Under the pieces are notes generated by a model, which had not been told where the DNA came from, searched no databases, and was given only the letters and a program-made list of their open reading frames with translations. A DNA stretch of 64,000 nt from NCBI RefSeq assembly GCF_010183535.1, contig NC_071329.1, forward strand, positions 8,122,001 to 8,186,000, in the 5' to 3' direction. Each line of letters opens with the position of its first letter. The first letter of the stretch is position 1. Positions 9,876 to 20,902 of the stretch are shown here, piece after piece. A program made the translations under genes and the position numbers. The DNA is from Caenorhabditis remanei. Taxonomy: Eukaryota; Nematoda; Chromadorea; Rhabditida; Rhabditidae.

Positions 9876-11834
9876 ATGCCTGAAAAGAAATCAGTAGTGC
9901 AAAGAGTAAAGAAGACATTGCGTCAACGGAATCGCAGTTCCGAGAGTAATAATACAAAAAAGAAAACATCAAAGGCAGAGTGAGTTGAGAAAAGGGCAAC
10001 GAAAAAGAAACTTAAAAAAAAGCAATTTTAGTGGAACAGAAGCGCCGTCGAAAATTTCCAGACTGAAAGCGGCGTTCACAAATAGAAAAAGGAATCCGAA
10101 TACTCTAACTAAATCTGTTTCGGTGAGTTTACAGAGGAAGAGTTATTCGAAATAATTTGAAATTTCAGAAAGAAAACAACACGAGTAGAAGCAGTCAGTC
10201 TCGTGAGACGGAACCAAGAAGTCGAATGAATTCGATTATGAGTTCAATTGACATGGAAGAGGATGCTGAACCGTTTGGACAATCTACAACTGATTTGTTG
10301 GCTGAAATTAAAAAAGAAGAGCTGAAGGAGCAGAAGGAGCAGAATGAAAGAAAAGAAAAAGAGAAGAAGGATGAGAGGAAAGAAGACAAAAAAGAAGAGA
10401 AAAAGGAAAAAGAAGAGCGAAAAGAAGATAAAAAAGAAGATAAAAAAGAAGAGAAAAAAGAAGAAAAGAAAGAAGAGAAGAAAGAAGAAAAAAGAGAAGA
10501 ACGAAAAGAAGAAACGAAAGAGGAGCAAACGAGAGACACGAAAGATGACACTGTCCGATATGATGACAAGGTTTCAGCACCGAAGGCTCCAACGAAACGA
10601 TCGAAAGTGTGGTTGGGAATGCCCGCGGCACTCAACTTTTTCAGCAATAATAAGGGTAAACCTGTGTTCTTTTGAAATCTGAAATCATATTTTTAATTTC
10701 CAGATATCCAGAAAATCCGATCGGAGTATGAGTTTTTGGACTCTCTCGTCTGCAACAAGACCACAGAAGCATTCGATGCGAACACTGTCAGAAATCGTCA
10801 AGGGGTAGAGTAACGGGCGTGGAGAACAACCAATTTTGAAAGATTCAATTTTCAGTCTCCAAAAATATATGACGACAACCGAATCAAGCTGAATCGTCCT
10901 GGGCACGATGATGTCAATTACATCAATGCCAGTCTCATTACTATGAAAGACGTAAGGAAGTTCATCCTGATTATCTATTCATTTAAACATTTCAGTTCGA
11001 TAGCAAGCTCATCGTCGCCCAACTTCCGCAATTCGAACACGAAAGTTTCGTTGAAGACTTCTGGCACATGATCTATCAAGAACAGATCACTCTCGTGTAC
11101 CTGATGGTCCCGGATAAAGCACTGAAAAACACTCCCACTTCGTTGTTCAAAGATGAGTCTGGAGAATACCAATATGTTGGGAAAATGTTTATCAACAATC
11201 GAAGAGCCGAAGTATCCGGTGATCCAAAGGAATATACGATTGAAATCTTACCAGAAGGAAACTCGGACTCAGTTATGTGTCAAGTACACCATCATGCTTT
11301 ATGGGAACACTTGCAACAAGCACCAAAGACTAGACCAATCATCAAAATGATTCATCAATTCCTCACAGAAAAACAGGTATTCAAAATGCTTCATTTCTAA
11401 TAATTAGTGATCTTTCAGATCCAAAACGCTGGAGTTTGCGTCGTCAGCCTATTCGGATGTGGCCGTGCTTGCAGTTTCATTGGAGCTCTTTACGCAATCA
11501 ACCAGTTAAACAATGGAATTGAGCCCAAGGTTATCACCTAGTCTTTTTCCGTCCAACAACTGAATTCCTTTTTCAGATTTGTGATATAATGAGGGATATG
11601 AAACAGCAACGTCCCAGTGCCACAGAATCCTTTGCTCAATACGCTGGAATTTACGCAGTGGTTCTCGATTATATCTCGGTAATTTCTACTGTATTTTCCC
11701 AAGAAAAATTGATGTTTCAGCGTAAACGTGGCAGCAAGAAGGACCCAATCAACAAGGATATCAATCGTTTCATCGATGAGCTGTGTGACATTACACCAGC
11801 TTCTTCTCCGAACAAATCAAAGCCAGTGTACTAA
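9876..11834 (+). CDS. Protein-tyrosine-phosphatase-like protein, predicted pseudophosphatase
   Basis: Nine exons (9876-9979, 10032-10122, 10169-10655, 10704-10804, 10856-10951, 10996-11376, 11419-11529, 11577-11678, 11721-11834), all with canonical GT-AG introns and consistent phases, give 528 aa. Residues 1-110 are basic; about 120-190 is a low-complexity Lys/Glu array. From about residue 230 comes a tyrosine-phosphatase fold with recognisable motifs: the DDNRIKL strand, VNYINAS, QLPQFEHESFVEDFWHM and VVSLFGCGRACSF. In the signature loop the catalytic Cys position is Ser430 and the preceding His is Val429, while Gly433, Gly435 and Arg436 remain. The WPD loop reads WEH (396-398), so the general acid is missing too. 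It is therefore probably a non-catalytic phosphotyrosine-binding or scaffold protein. Nematodes carry many such PTP-like genes, often in the germ line (family knowledge). Expression here is unknown. Confidence 0.85.
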
Positions 11835-12278
11835 GGAATTCAATTTAGATAATCTTATTCGAACTAATTCTTTGATTTCTCGATTCTTTCTCATAAATAC
11901 TTGCATAATTGTATAGTCTATTTTGTTGAGAATTGTTCAACTGACTGACCAAAACTCATCTACATATTATCGGTTTTCGAACACTGGTCGGTTCGATTTA
12001 AAGGAGCATGGAATTTGTTCGGATGGGTATCGCAGTTGAAAACATGCATCTCAACTGCGAGACCCATTCAAACAAACTCCAAGCGTTTTTAAATCGAACC
12101 GGCGGGTATTCGCAAATGGATAACAGTACTGTAGGAGAATAATAGAGAAGAGAGACGCAGAGTGCTGACGAATATGTACCATTTGAATGCATCGATTGGC
12201 AACGACCGCATCTTTCAAAGTATCCATCTCATCTCTTCAGAAATAGTTCTTATTCAGACAAAAACGTTTAATTATAGA
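11835..12278. other. Intergenic spacer with fold-back repeat
   Basis: This contains the 3' UTR of the PTP-like gene and the palindromic repeat at 11985-12104. The ORF running from 12162 into the next gene has no better start than the ATG at 12279. Confidence 0.45.
11985..12104. repeat. 120-bp fold-back repeat
   Basis: The left arm begins GGTCGGTTCGATTTAAA and the right arm ends TTTAAATCGAACCGGC. Inner parts also pair imperfectly (ATGGGTATCGCAGTTGA with TCAACTGCGAGACCCAT). This is consistent with a small MITE or fold-back element. There is no coding capacity. Confidence 0.6.
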
Positions 12279-13391
12279 ATGATTCAATATTATTTCTGGC
12301 AATCGCTAGTCTCATTCATGATCATTTTGCTAATTTATTATTTACTTGAAACGGTAAGAAGATGAAAAGGTTTCAGAATGTCTTTTCATGGAGATTAAGA
12401 TTCAGTAACAGGAAAATACTTTCTGTTCTCTTGAGTTAGCCGGAATATTTTTACAGATAATAATACAAGGAACTCGAATATGGAAACTTTTGAAACCAAT
12501 CAACAAGCCAAAAAGCGTGTATTTCGAAGAACCACCCGAAACCTTTCTTCTCCAGAAGCTTCCGTTTTTACCATTGAGAAAAATTATCCGCCTGATGAGT
12601 GTTCCTGAACGGTAAGCTGTCTTCTGATGTCTGTATTATTGTTTAAATAACACTCTTCTCAGAATCAAACTAGCTACTACTTCGAAAAAGATGAATTATT
12701 GTGTGAAATATGATAGAATTGTATTACAGTACTGTTTAACTGTATTACAGTACTGTTTATATAAGAGATCATCTCTCATACATTGAACTCGGAGATCGGT
12801 TTGTAATCATGTGCGAAGACAACATCGATATTTCAGAAGGACGTGTTATAATGACGAAAGAGGATATAAGACCATGGTGAATATCAATCCCGACCGATAG
12901 TTTTCATTTCGATTTTTCAGGTTACAAAACGATAAATCAGCCATTGAGAATATGGTTCTTGTGATGAAAAAGTTGCAAGAAATTTTGGTAGCTTCTCACT
13001 TAATTAAAATAATCGTGATTTACGGTGATTCGATACAACACAAAGATCTCAAGACAATTATGGAAAAGCCTGAAAATTATTATCATGTAAAAATACGAGA
13101 AACGAGAATGCCTCACGACTATTTTCACGAAAATGTGAGTATTTTTCCATGAGGCTTCTCAAAAAGAATGTTGATTCTGCAGGATGGAATATATGTACTC
13201 TATCGGAAGTAAAAATACAATTATTCTTGGAAGAAGAAACTTCAATGTCAGCGATCTCAATTCTCTCATCAAATATTGGATTTTCTCTCATTAAATATTT
13301 GGATACGCTAATTTTTATGGGCCGTCATGCCATTCCGTGTAAGTTGAAGAAGGAGGTATTCAACTACATAACTCTCAAGTTGTTCTGATGT
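12279..13391 (+). pseudogene. Degraded F-box-like gene with N-terminal membrane segment
   Basis: Exons at 12279-12353, 12457-12611, 12663-about 12876, 12921-13134 and 13183-about 13390 are separated by good nematode introns. The first exon encodes a hydrophobic segment (SFMIILLIYYLL). The second encodes FLLQKLPFLPLRKIIRLMS, and the third starts IKLATTSKKMNYCVK; together these resemble a Caenorhabditis F-box. Later parts (EDNIDISEGRVIM, FNVSDLNSLIKYWI) resemble the F-box-associated FBA2 region. The frame is broken at least twice: exon 3 hits TGA at 12784-12786, after a 21-bp tandem duplication (12721-12759), while the FBA-like part is in another frame. The last exon hits TAA at 13210-13212 before the FNVSDL segment, with a further in-frame stop after it. 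Best called a pseudogene, or a gene with assembly or sequencing errors. F-box/FBA genes are known to turn over fast in this genus. Confidence 0.6.
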
Positions 13392-13637
13392 TCTGCGCCT
13401 TCCAAAAAAAATCAAGTATATTTCGATAATGATTTTGCTGTCATCCGAACTAATTGATGACGTCGTTTCATTCAAATGCATTATTTAAACTTATCAAAGT
13501 TTTTTTCTAATTTATAAATTTCTAATGAATAGAAACCCACTCAAAGCATGTGATTTTCAGAAAGCTGAATGTATCAAATTGAATACCCGTTCCAACAATT
13601 GAATCAAGAAAACAACCGGTAAAATACAATATCTTTT

Positions 13638-15523
13638 TTAAAATTCATCAAAACTGTCGTCGCTTGAATCTTCGATCGTGTAAGTTTCATCTTCCTCTTC
13701 TGCTTGTTTCACAACCAGTGCAGTTGCATTCTTTCGTGCTTTCCGCGGATGTTTGCGTCCTTTATATGCAATATAGTGCTGTAAATCAAATAATTAGTAT
13801 CTCAGTTAATCTCCAATGGATATACTCTTCCGTCTATAAGTTCTTCGATACGATCCTTGCCTAATTTCCAACCGATTTCCATGGGTCTTCCGAGAAATAA
13901 TTCGATACGCTGTGGATCGGTAATGTTTTCAATAATCCCTCGATAGGGAGCATCTCTGAAAAAAAAAGTTTGTGCAAAAACTATGCGTTGGAATCCTACA
14001 AAGATGAAAAGTGCTTATTTCCAATCATCGGAAGCCTTCTAATTTCGTTCCTGGTAGCTGTCATCTGTTTTTCGAGGTCTTTCTCTGTAGGACGAGCTAT
14101 ACAAAACATCGTTTTTGGCCGCGCTGCAACTTATATTTTCGAAGTAAAATTAAATAATTATACTAACATCCTTGAAAATTGTTCCACATTACACTTCTTG
14201 TTGCAATTTGTGCTGCATATTTGTCTGGAAATGATCTTGCCGTATTCCAATCCCCTGCCAGAACATCACATAATGAAAACATATCGACAACACGGCGATA
14301 GTTTGAGATACTCGGACAGAAGACGGGCTCGTTTTCGAATAGGAAATCTACAAGCTGGAAGAATAAAGTTGGTATCCAATAGTATTGTTTGAATTACTTT
14401 TCCTGAACTCATGCTCGACATGGTAATAATATCAGATGGATCATTTTCAAGGTCTGTTCTTTCAGTTGGTTCTGGAATAGGAACACTCGAACGTCTTTTC
14501 TGTGAAAACCGAGTTAATTTCGGAGCATTTGGATTGACACGTTTCGCATAAAGAATTCTGCCAAGCATATGAAAAGCTTCCTCTTTATTAGCTTTCGATG
14601 CACAAATCACTTTCATTCCTGTTCTTCTGTTCGCATTCAGTCCAACTGAATTCATTTGAAGCATATTCATCGCAGTTCGTAAATCGCCACGTGCTTCTTC
14701 TTTAATGATATTCAGTTTGGTGTCCGACAATGGTGATGGTAATAGGTTAGACGCACGAATTAACGCCTTTTTCATGAAAGTATCGGCGACCGGATTGAAC
14801 GTGATTGTAGATATATCAGCTTTCTAAAAGTTACATGTTAAATTACTACCGTTGCAATAAATAAACTGACACGAATAAACTCTCGAGTGAACAACTTATC
14901 CGGATTCAAGTTCCAACATGCAATATCATTCGTAAGACAGAAAATGACGGGATGTCTGATCCGATGCAGTGCCTCATACATTTCTTCACGGAAACGTTCA
15001 GCATCTCTGCAAACTTTTGAAATTATTCACAGGAAAACTGGCACAACTCACTGATAAGATTGATCAGGCAACTCAGTAACAAAGAGGATTTGCTTTTTCG
15101 ATCCACCCATCAAGCTTGCATGTCGTCTGATTAAGAATCTAATGAGCTGGCTGAAGTCATGCTTCTCATATTCTAAGAAATCATCATGCAGAAGCTCCGG
15201 AGTATAGTCAATCAGTTCGATATTCTTTTCTTTGCACAACACTTCGACGGAAGTTGATTTGCCTGCAAAGATTATAGAAATTTTGAACAATGGGCTAATA
15301 AATGTTACCAGATCCAGTTGGACCCGTGAGATACAGGACTCCTGGTGCAGAGTGATCCTCGCTGAAAGCGCTTTTAAGCCAGTTTGAAACCTTAATAATG
15401 AATTTGTACTGATTGTAGCTGTTCTGTAATGTTTCTCACTTCTCCCAGTTTTTTATTATGAATCTGTAATTCATCTCGACGCTTTGGTGCAGTTTCATTC
15501 GTGAGCAAGTCATTGTCATTCAT
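13638..15523 (-). CDS. hpr-17: Rad17-like checkpoint clamp loader
   Basis: Nine exons on the minus strand (15523-15440, 15390-15309, 15262-15052, 15006-14871, 14823-14398, 14354-14168, 14123-14000, 13955-13826, 13778-13638) give 506 aa. The Walker A motif GPTGSGKST (about residues 51-59) follows LGEVSNWLKSAF, as in Rad17 proteins. ISTITFNPVADTFMKKAL and EEARGDLRTAMNMLQ match the AAA+ lid region of Rad17. The C terminus is acidic (EDSSDDSFDEF). Known role: together with RFC2-5 it loads the 9-1-1 clamp at damaged DNA in the nucleus to activate the ATR checkpoint. The Walker-B-like strand reads LFVTELPD, without the Asp-Glu or Glu-Asp pair. The intron after residue 171 has a GTCAGT donor. The gene diverges from the C3orf33-like gene across about 320 bp; an upstream 5' UTR exon is possible. 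Confidence 0.88.
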
Positions 15524-15844
15524 TCTGGAAAACGATTATTGTAAATAAATTTGTTCGAAATTCGCAGATTTTAGAAGCTGAACTGAAAACGAGAAAAACA
15601 AATTTCAGTTTCCCGCAGTTTTTCGTGTAGTCCTCTCGGACAACACGAATCGCGCTTCAGTTTTGGTTGACGTGCTTGTGTCAGCTGACGCATAACTCGT
15701 GCCCGGCCCCGGACGGCTGTTTTTTGAACTGTTTTCCTGATGAAAAATAATGGCATCAGATGCGTTAACTTTTAAAATAACTTCTAGAAATATTTATGCC
15801 TATGCTACGTTCAATTTTTAATCATTTCTTCAAGTGTTCAGAGA
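15524..15844. promoter_or_regulatory. Shared divergent promoter region (hpr-17 / C3orf33-like)
   Basis: The start codons of two divergently transcribed genes lie 321 bp apart. TTTCCAG immediately precedes the hpr-17 ATG on the minus strand, so a 5' UTR intron or trans-splice site is likely there. A GC-richer core (GGCCCCGGACGG, about 15702-15717) may be the initiation region. An open minus-strand frame at 15571-15756 could be a missed 5' exon, but I cannot join it convincingly. Confidence 0.5.
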
Positions 15845-17137
15845 ATGGCGGAAGCGGAAGCCGCTGCCACACACCCAGACCATGGGCGAACTAATCCAGC
15901 CGCTGTTACCACTCCAGAAGGCGGAAAACTTGTCGACCCAGTCGACAGATACACAGCTTTAGCTGTTCGAGTGAGTTGAATTTATAAAAATGCTCAAAAA
16001 CCTCCATGAATCTATAATTATTATAGGGAGCCATTGTTGGAGTTGGTCTAGCAGGAGTCATTATTTACTTGAGAAACTCGAGATTGGTGAGTATTTCTTA
16101 TAACGAATTTCGTAGTTTACTCTGACTTTCTTCAGTTCCACAAGTTCCAACATGTCAACCAAATCCCGAAAGATTTCATTCGTAAGGAATTGGAACTGAA
16201 AGGACGAGTACGTGAAGTACTTCCAAGCGGAGAACTTCGTGTCGAACATGAACCAGTTATGAAGATTCCGTTCCTTCCAAAGCGAAAGAACGTCAACTCG
16301 GGTCTTCTGAATCTCCGGCTGGCCGGTGTAGAGCTATCGCAATCGGGACAACAATTTTTAGCGAAGGATTTGAGGTTGACTAACAAGCCTGTCACTTTTA
16401 CCGTAATCAAGGTGAGTTTTGTTCACAAACTGCATTCGAAAATGACTGTAACATTTTAGGATGTGGAAGGAGCTCCAGATGTTGTAGATGCCGATGTTAC
16501 TGTCAAAAGAACTGCATTTGGGCGTACTAATCTCAATGTAGAAGTTGTTCGACGTGGTTACGCTAGAGTGCCAGGTCCAGAACAAGTAAAGCATTTGAAA
16601 TATTTGCAATCTGTACCTGCTTATTCGAGACTTATTAGTAGACTTCTTATGAGTGAGAAGGTTCGTCTTTGGTTACGAAATTCTAGTTCTAATCTTTAAA
16701 ACTTCAGGTTGCTGATCGGCGAGGTGTTGGAGTATGGGAACGTGATACTTGGGTTGAATCTGTTCAATCTTATCCTTCACAAGTCTCAGGAATAATCCGT
16801 TCAGCAGCTATCACAAAAGCTGTGGTATGTTTTCGGTGATTTTGAAACAAATACTTGTACTAAATTTTCGAAACAGAAAACGTTTTTTGAAAGAACTAAA
16901 TTTCAATCAGAAAATCTTGAGAAGTAATATAATTTCAAAATCTATTCAACTTTTTAGGTTCTCCTCTACAATGTGACAAAAGATGTGCTCCTCTATGGAG
17001 TCAAGCTAACTCAACAAACTTACTACGTGGTTTTGGCGATCGCTGCTCATTTGCAAAACGGTTACAGACGGTTCGCAACAGGAGTTGATCGTTTAACTGA
17101 TAAGTACAACAAAGTCCGTCAAAGGATTGGAAAGTGA
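15845..17137 (+). CDS. C3orf33-like membrane protein with nuclease-like fold
   Basis: Six exons (15845-15970, 16027-16086, 16136-16411, 16460-16660, 16708-16824, 16958-17137), all phase 0, give 319 aa. Residues 43-62 form one hydrophobic segment (GAIVGVGLAGVIIYL) after an Ala/Glu-rich N terminus. The following about 200 residues contain GRVREVLPSGELRVEHEP, KIPFLP, LNLRLAGVEL, EVVRRGYARV and GVGVWER, the pattern of a staphylococcal-nuclease-like beta barrel as in animal C3orf33 proteins. The Arg/Glu residues of active nuclease are not obviously preserved. The C terminus has a second weakly hydrophobic stretch (YYVVLAIAAHL). Localisation and function are not established from the sequence. Start choice: first ATG of the open frame, within a short 5' leader. 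AATAAA at 17451-17456. Convergent with the CCCH gene. Confidence 0.8.
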
Positions 17138-17712
17138 GCAGTTGAGCCTCTCGCGGAGCATCTCGATCGAAACTACTCACTTATTCCCTCTTTTCTCGGT
17201 CCGTTCAATTCAGTTGTACATTTTTTGTTTCCGAATTAATCGTGCCGCTAGCCTCCATTTTTAATGTAATCGTAGTCAGTATGCATCAATTTCGTTTTTC
17301 GTTGTCCCCGTTTATTTTATTTTCTCCCTTTTTGTGCTCCTTCTGCTCCTTTATTCCGGTTTTTCGCCAAAAAACAACCTCATCCGATTTTCATTTATTA
17401 TGGTAGAGAAAGAAGCTTAGGATTTTTGCAACGTGTATTATCCTGTGTGAAATAAATTGTCTTTTACGATTTGTCAGGTCTCGAAATTTGGAAGCGCAAA
17501 AACTTTATTTCGTAAAAAAAGAGCAAAAAAATGTAAAAAGAAATATTAGGCGAAAACATAGAATATTAGTGAGATGTGCATCGATCGACTTGATTTTTTT
17601 TATTAATATTTCAGTTGTTTTAAGTCGAAAGATGCACATAAATTATTAGTAACTACTCATCGGACAATACTCACAGACACAAGAAAAAGAACGATAAATT
17701 ACATCAGATTTG
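17138..17712. other. Convergent 3' region
   Basis: This holds the 3' UTRs of the C3orf33-like gene (AATAAA at 17451) and, from the other side, of the CCCH-finger gene. A short inverted repeat, TGAGATGTGCATCGATCGAC (17569) against GTCGAAAGATGCACAT (17624), flanks a T-rich centre and might form a hairpin in the 3' UTRs. Nothing else seen. Confidence 0.45.
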
Positions 17713-19891
17713 TCACCAAAGCTCGAGATGTCTTGCCATGTCTTCTGCAAGATGATCGAATCCAGGAATTGTTGACATTGAATCATCGTCGGACTGTTGA
17801 GAACGAGAATTGTGAGACATCGAAGAAAACTGAGCACCTTGTTTTGCTGAAATTATAAACTCGTTTTGAAAATTCCAGAAGAATAGTGCAAACCTGTCAC
17901 AAAGTAAGGTTGAATACTAGCAGATCCGGAGAATGCTGAATCGAATGGACTCATCGAATGGTTGTTATTATTAATGGATGTTTCAGGTGGTAAAAAGAAA
18001 GAAGACGTATCCAATGGCCAACTTGGATGTGGTGGTCGCGTCGATTCACAATTCATTTGTGGCGGAGGAGATCTCATGGAATTCCGATTTATCGAAGGGA
18101 TTCTCGAATCGGGAATTGGCTTTGAAGAGAGTTGTTGCATTTCAGGAACCGATGGAGGCAAGTGACTGAAGACACTTTTCCCATTTCCTGTCATTATTTG
18201 TGTTTCCATATGGTCACGAAGATCTGCTAAAGCATGACGTTGTGAGACCTGTAAAAGGCGGAAATAGTTTTTAGGTCACGGTAGTTACAGTATCTTACCT
18301 CGTATAGTTTATCTGATCGAATGTAAGCATTCGGACCATGATCTGGATGAATGAAGAGGCATCGTTTTCCATAAGGGCACAATCCAGTTGTAGTGTACTT
18401 GTCACACAATTTTGTCTTGTATTTGTTATTTTGACGGGGCTCAATTCTAGAAAAATCAACAATTCAAGAAAATGAAATGTAACAAAAAGGAAACTCACTT
18501 GGACGGACGAAGTTCATCCTCTCCGTGTGCAAATCGACAATTCTCTGCGAAAGTGCAAGTCTTTGATTCAAGCCAAGCTTGACAGATGACAGTCTTGTAG
18601 GATTCTGGTTTCTGCATTCGTCGTTCCCCGCGTGGTGCACGTCTGAAATGAATTTGATTCATCAAGATAAGGGTTTGAGTACAGAATACGAGGGGAAAAA
18701 ATGCAGAGAAAAAATAAGGCTACGTCTCTGAGAAGAAAGTTCATCATGATAAGAAAATGTAGATAAAGTTGAAATCTAGGAACGAAAATTTGATATTCCA
18801 TTCAAAATAGGGGAACCTTTCAATTAATAATATTTGTATTTAACTAACTGAGGAAAACCGTGTGGCGAAACGAGAGGAGACCCTCCGAATGCTTGAATAT
18901 TGTCAGCTGGATTCGTTGGTAACCTTCCCATTGCTCTCATTTGAATCGTTTGAATCTGCTTATGTCTGAAAACTCAAATAAAACTTTTTCACTATTTGAT
19001 CGATCTTCTGACTCGGCAATTTCCTTTCTCAGCTGTTCATTCACCGCAATCAGATTTGCAGTTTCGAATAATAATGAATTTAAATGAGACGTTGGACTGG
19101 GAGGTCCACTCTGTGATCCAGCTGATGATCCTTCACTCCGCTGACTATTACTGGGGGATGATACATGGACTCCAGATGAGAAAACTCCACTATCTGCGGA
19201 TCCAGTTGACATTGAAGACGGGGGACGTTTGTCCGATTTCCCGATATCTCTGTAACAAATTGTAACATTTTTGGGTGGGAATAGAGAGAAAAAGAACGGG
19301 GGAGAATACATAGGAAGTATCGTTTTGCCAGTTTTTGGGAGGGCGCTGTATCTCGCAAGATAAAACCGTTCGAGTGATAAAGAACAGGATATTTATTCAT
19401 TTGTTTCTTTATCGAATAGGAAACAATTATTGCACTTATTCACTATAAATTAATATTTTCTTATTTGCACGTGCTGAAAGAAACTCGAAGTTATAGTTGA
19501 AAAAGTAACAAAACAATTCAGAAATCAAACAATTTCTCGAGTTGTATGCTCTCTGGTGTAGGTTATTGTAATTACAGTAATCTAGCACAACATAAATGAG
19601 AATATATCACTTACGTATGTATGTAAGTTAGTAAGTCTTAAAAACTCCAAATTCTCAAGAATACTTTCCAAAGTTTCATCAAAAATGGAACCACTCAAGT
19701 AGTGGAACCCCTTCGAGTATTACGAAGTACTTTTGAGTCATAAAATATTTAATTAGTCGTTCGAACAAAAAGTTCATGGCATTTTCAGCAATGAATATTT
19801 CATAGTCATCATTTATGAAATGTTATTATAAAAACTTTATGAAATATTCAACCCACAACAGGAAAACAACTTACTCTTTGGCCTTGCTCAT
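17713..19891 (-). CDS. moe-3: Tandem CCCH zinc-finger protein of the MOE/OMA type
   Basis: Seven exons on the minus strand (19891-19875, 19249-19013, 18965-18849, 18642-18499, 18446-18299, 18248-17894, 17846-17713) give 383 aa. Two TIS11-type CCCH fingers lie at about residues 135-205: YKTVICQAWLESKTC...H and YKTKLCDKYTTTGLC...H, both C-X8-C-X5-C-X3-H. Before them is a Ser/Gly/Pro-rich region followed by a short helical stretch (LIAVNEQLRKEIAE). After them is a Ser/Pro/Asn-rich tail. Members of this group bind mRNA 3' UTRs and act in oocyte maturation and early embryos (family knowledge). The first intron is the longest (625 nt). Assignment to moe-3 rather than another moe/oma paralogue rests on my recollection that moe-3 and hpr-17 are neighbours in C. 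elegans, so treat the symbol as probable. Confidence 0.82.
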
Positions 19892-20688
19892 CTCCTGTGT
19901 GCTCCGTTTTGATTAAATGATAAAAGTTATCAGAGGAACGGAAAAATTGTCTCGGCCAGCAGTCAATAACCCTGAAAAATAAATAAATACTTCTCAAATT
20001 CAATCGAAAAAAAATTGGTCAAAAAGGGTCATAGGGGATTTTCGGATCGGAAGGCCGCCACGATTAATAGGACTTTGACACAAAAATAATAGATGATGGG
20101 TGTTGAAAAATGAGTGTACTTAGAGGGTAGTCTATTAGGAGGTAAGACTGGAATAACAGCCAGAAAAAAGAGAAAAAAGAAGTAGAGAATGGGAGAGAGA
20201 AAGACAAAGAACCGGTCGAGTGAAAATGACAATTCATGTGATAAGAAATGGAGAAGTAGTAGGTGGAGGAAGGAGCCGCATTACACTAAAAAATAAGAAA
20301 AATCGGGGAGTTCATCACTGGACTTAACAGCTGATTTGTGTTCGGGGTTCATGACTTTAGACGAAGAGAAAATTGAACATGTGATTTTGATATCAGACGT
20401 GCTCTGGATAAGAAATAATTGGGAGTCTAGGGCTCAGGAACCACAATAACACTGCCGAAGTGATTCAGATAGCTAAACTTTGAAAAATTGCACAAAAGGG
20501 AACGTCACTTTTATACAAAAAAAAGAGCGAGTGAGAAAACTCGAAGTAATCTGTATCTTCCTAAAACGGATATAGTAATCACTTGAATCTTTTGAACATT
20601 GGTCCATCATAACAGAATCTAGTCCAGAGTTCACTTTTCAGTTGCTGATTTTTTCAAACATTTCAGATCCACCTTTCAAGATCCAGAC

Positions 20689-20902
20689 ACCGTAAATACT
20701 GTATTATAACGGCATGCCGGTATATTTTTCAACTGCCTCCCAGAGAAATTTTGTGGTTTCAGAAACTCATTCAAGTTAAACGGAAAAACTTTTCTGAACG
20801 TTTTATTTGTTGAACTAGAAGTTACTAAGCACGCTGCTTCAAATCATATTCAAGAATTCTGAGTATATATGGGGTGCCGTTATAACACAGTATTCGCGGT
20901 AT
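20689..20902. repeat. Inverted-repeat element, about 214 bp
   Basis: The left end ACCGTAAATACTGTATTATA continues ACGGCATGCCGGTAT; the right end GGTGCCGTTATAACACAG continues TATTCGCGGTAT. The right end's reverse complement matches the left end over about 28 bp with few differences. The interior is unique and non-coding. Likely a MITE remnant. Confidence 0.5.

Noticed and set aside
10195..10647. Long minus-strand open frames rich in Ser and Phe opposite the Lys/Glu tract
   Set aside because: They are the complement of the GAA-rich low-complexity exon of the PTP-like gene; no splice context or family match.
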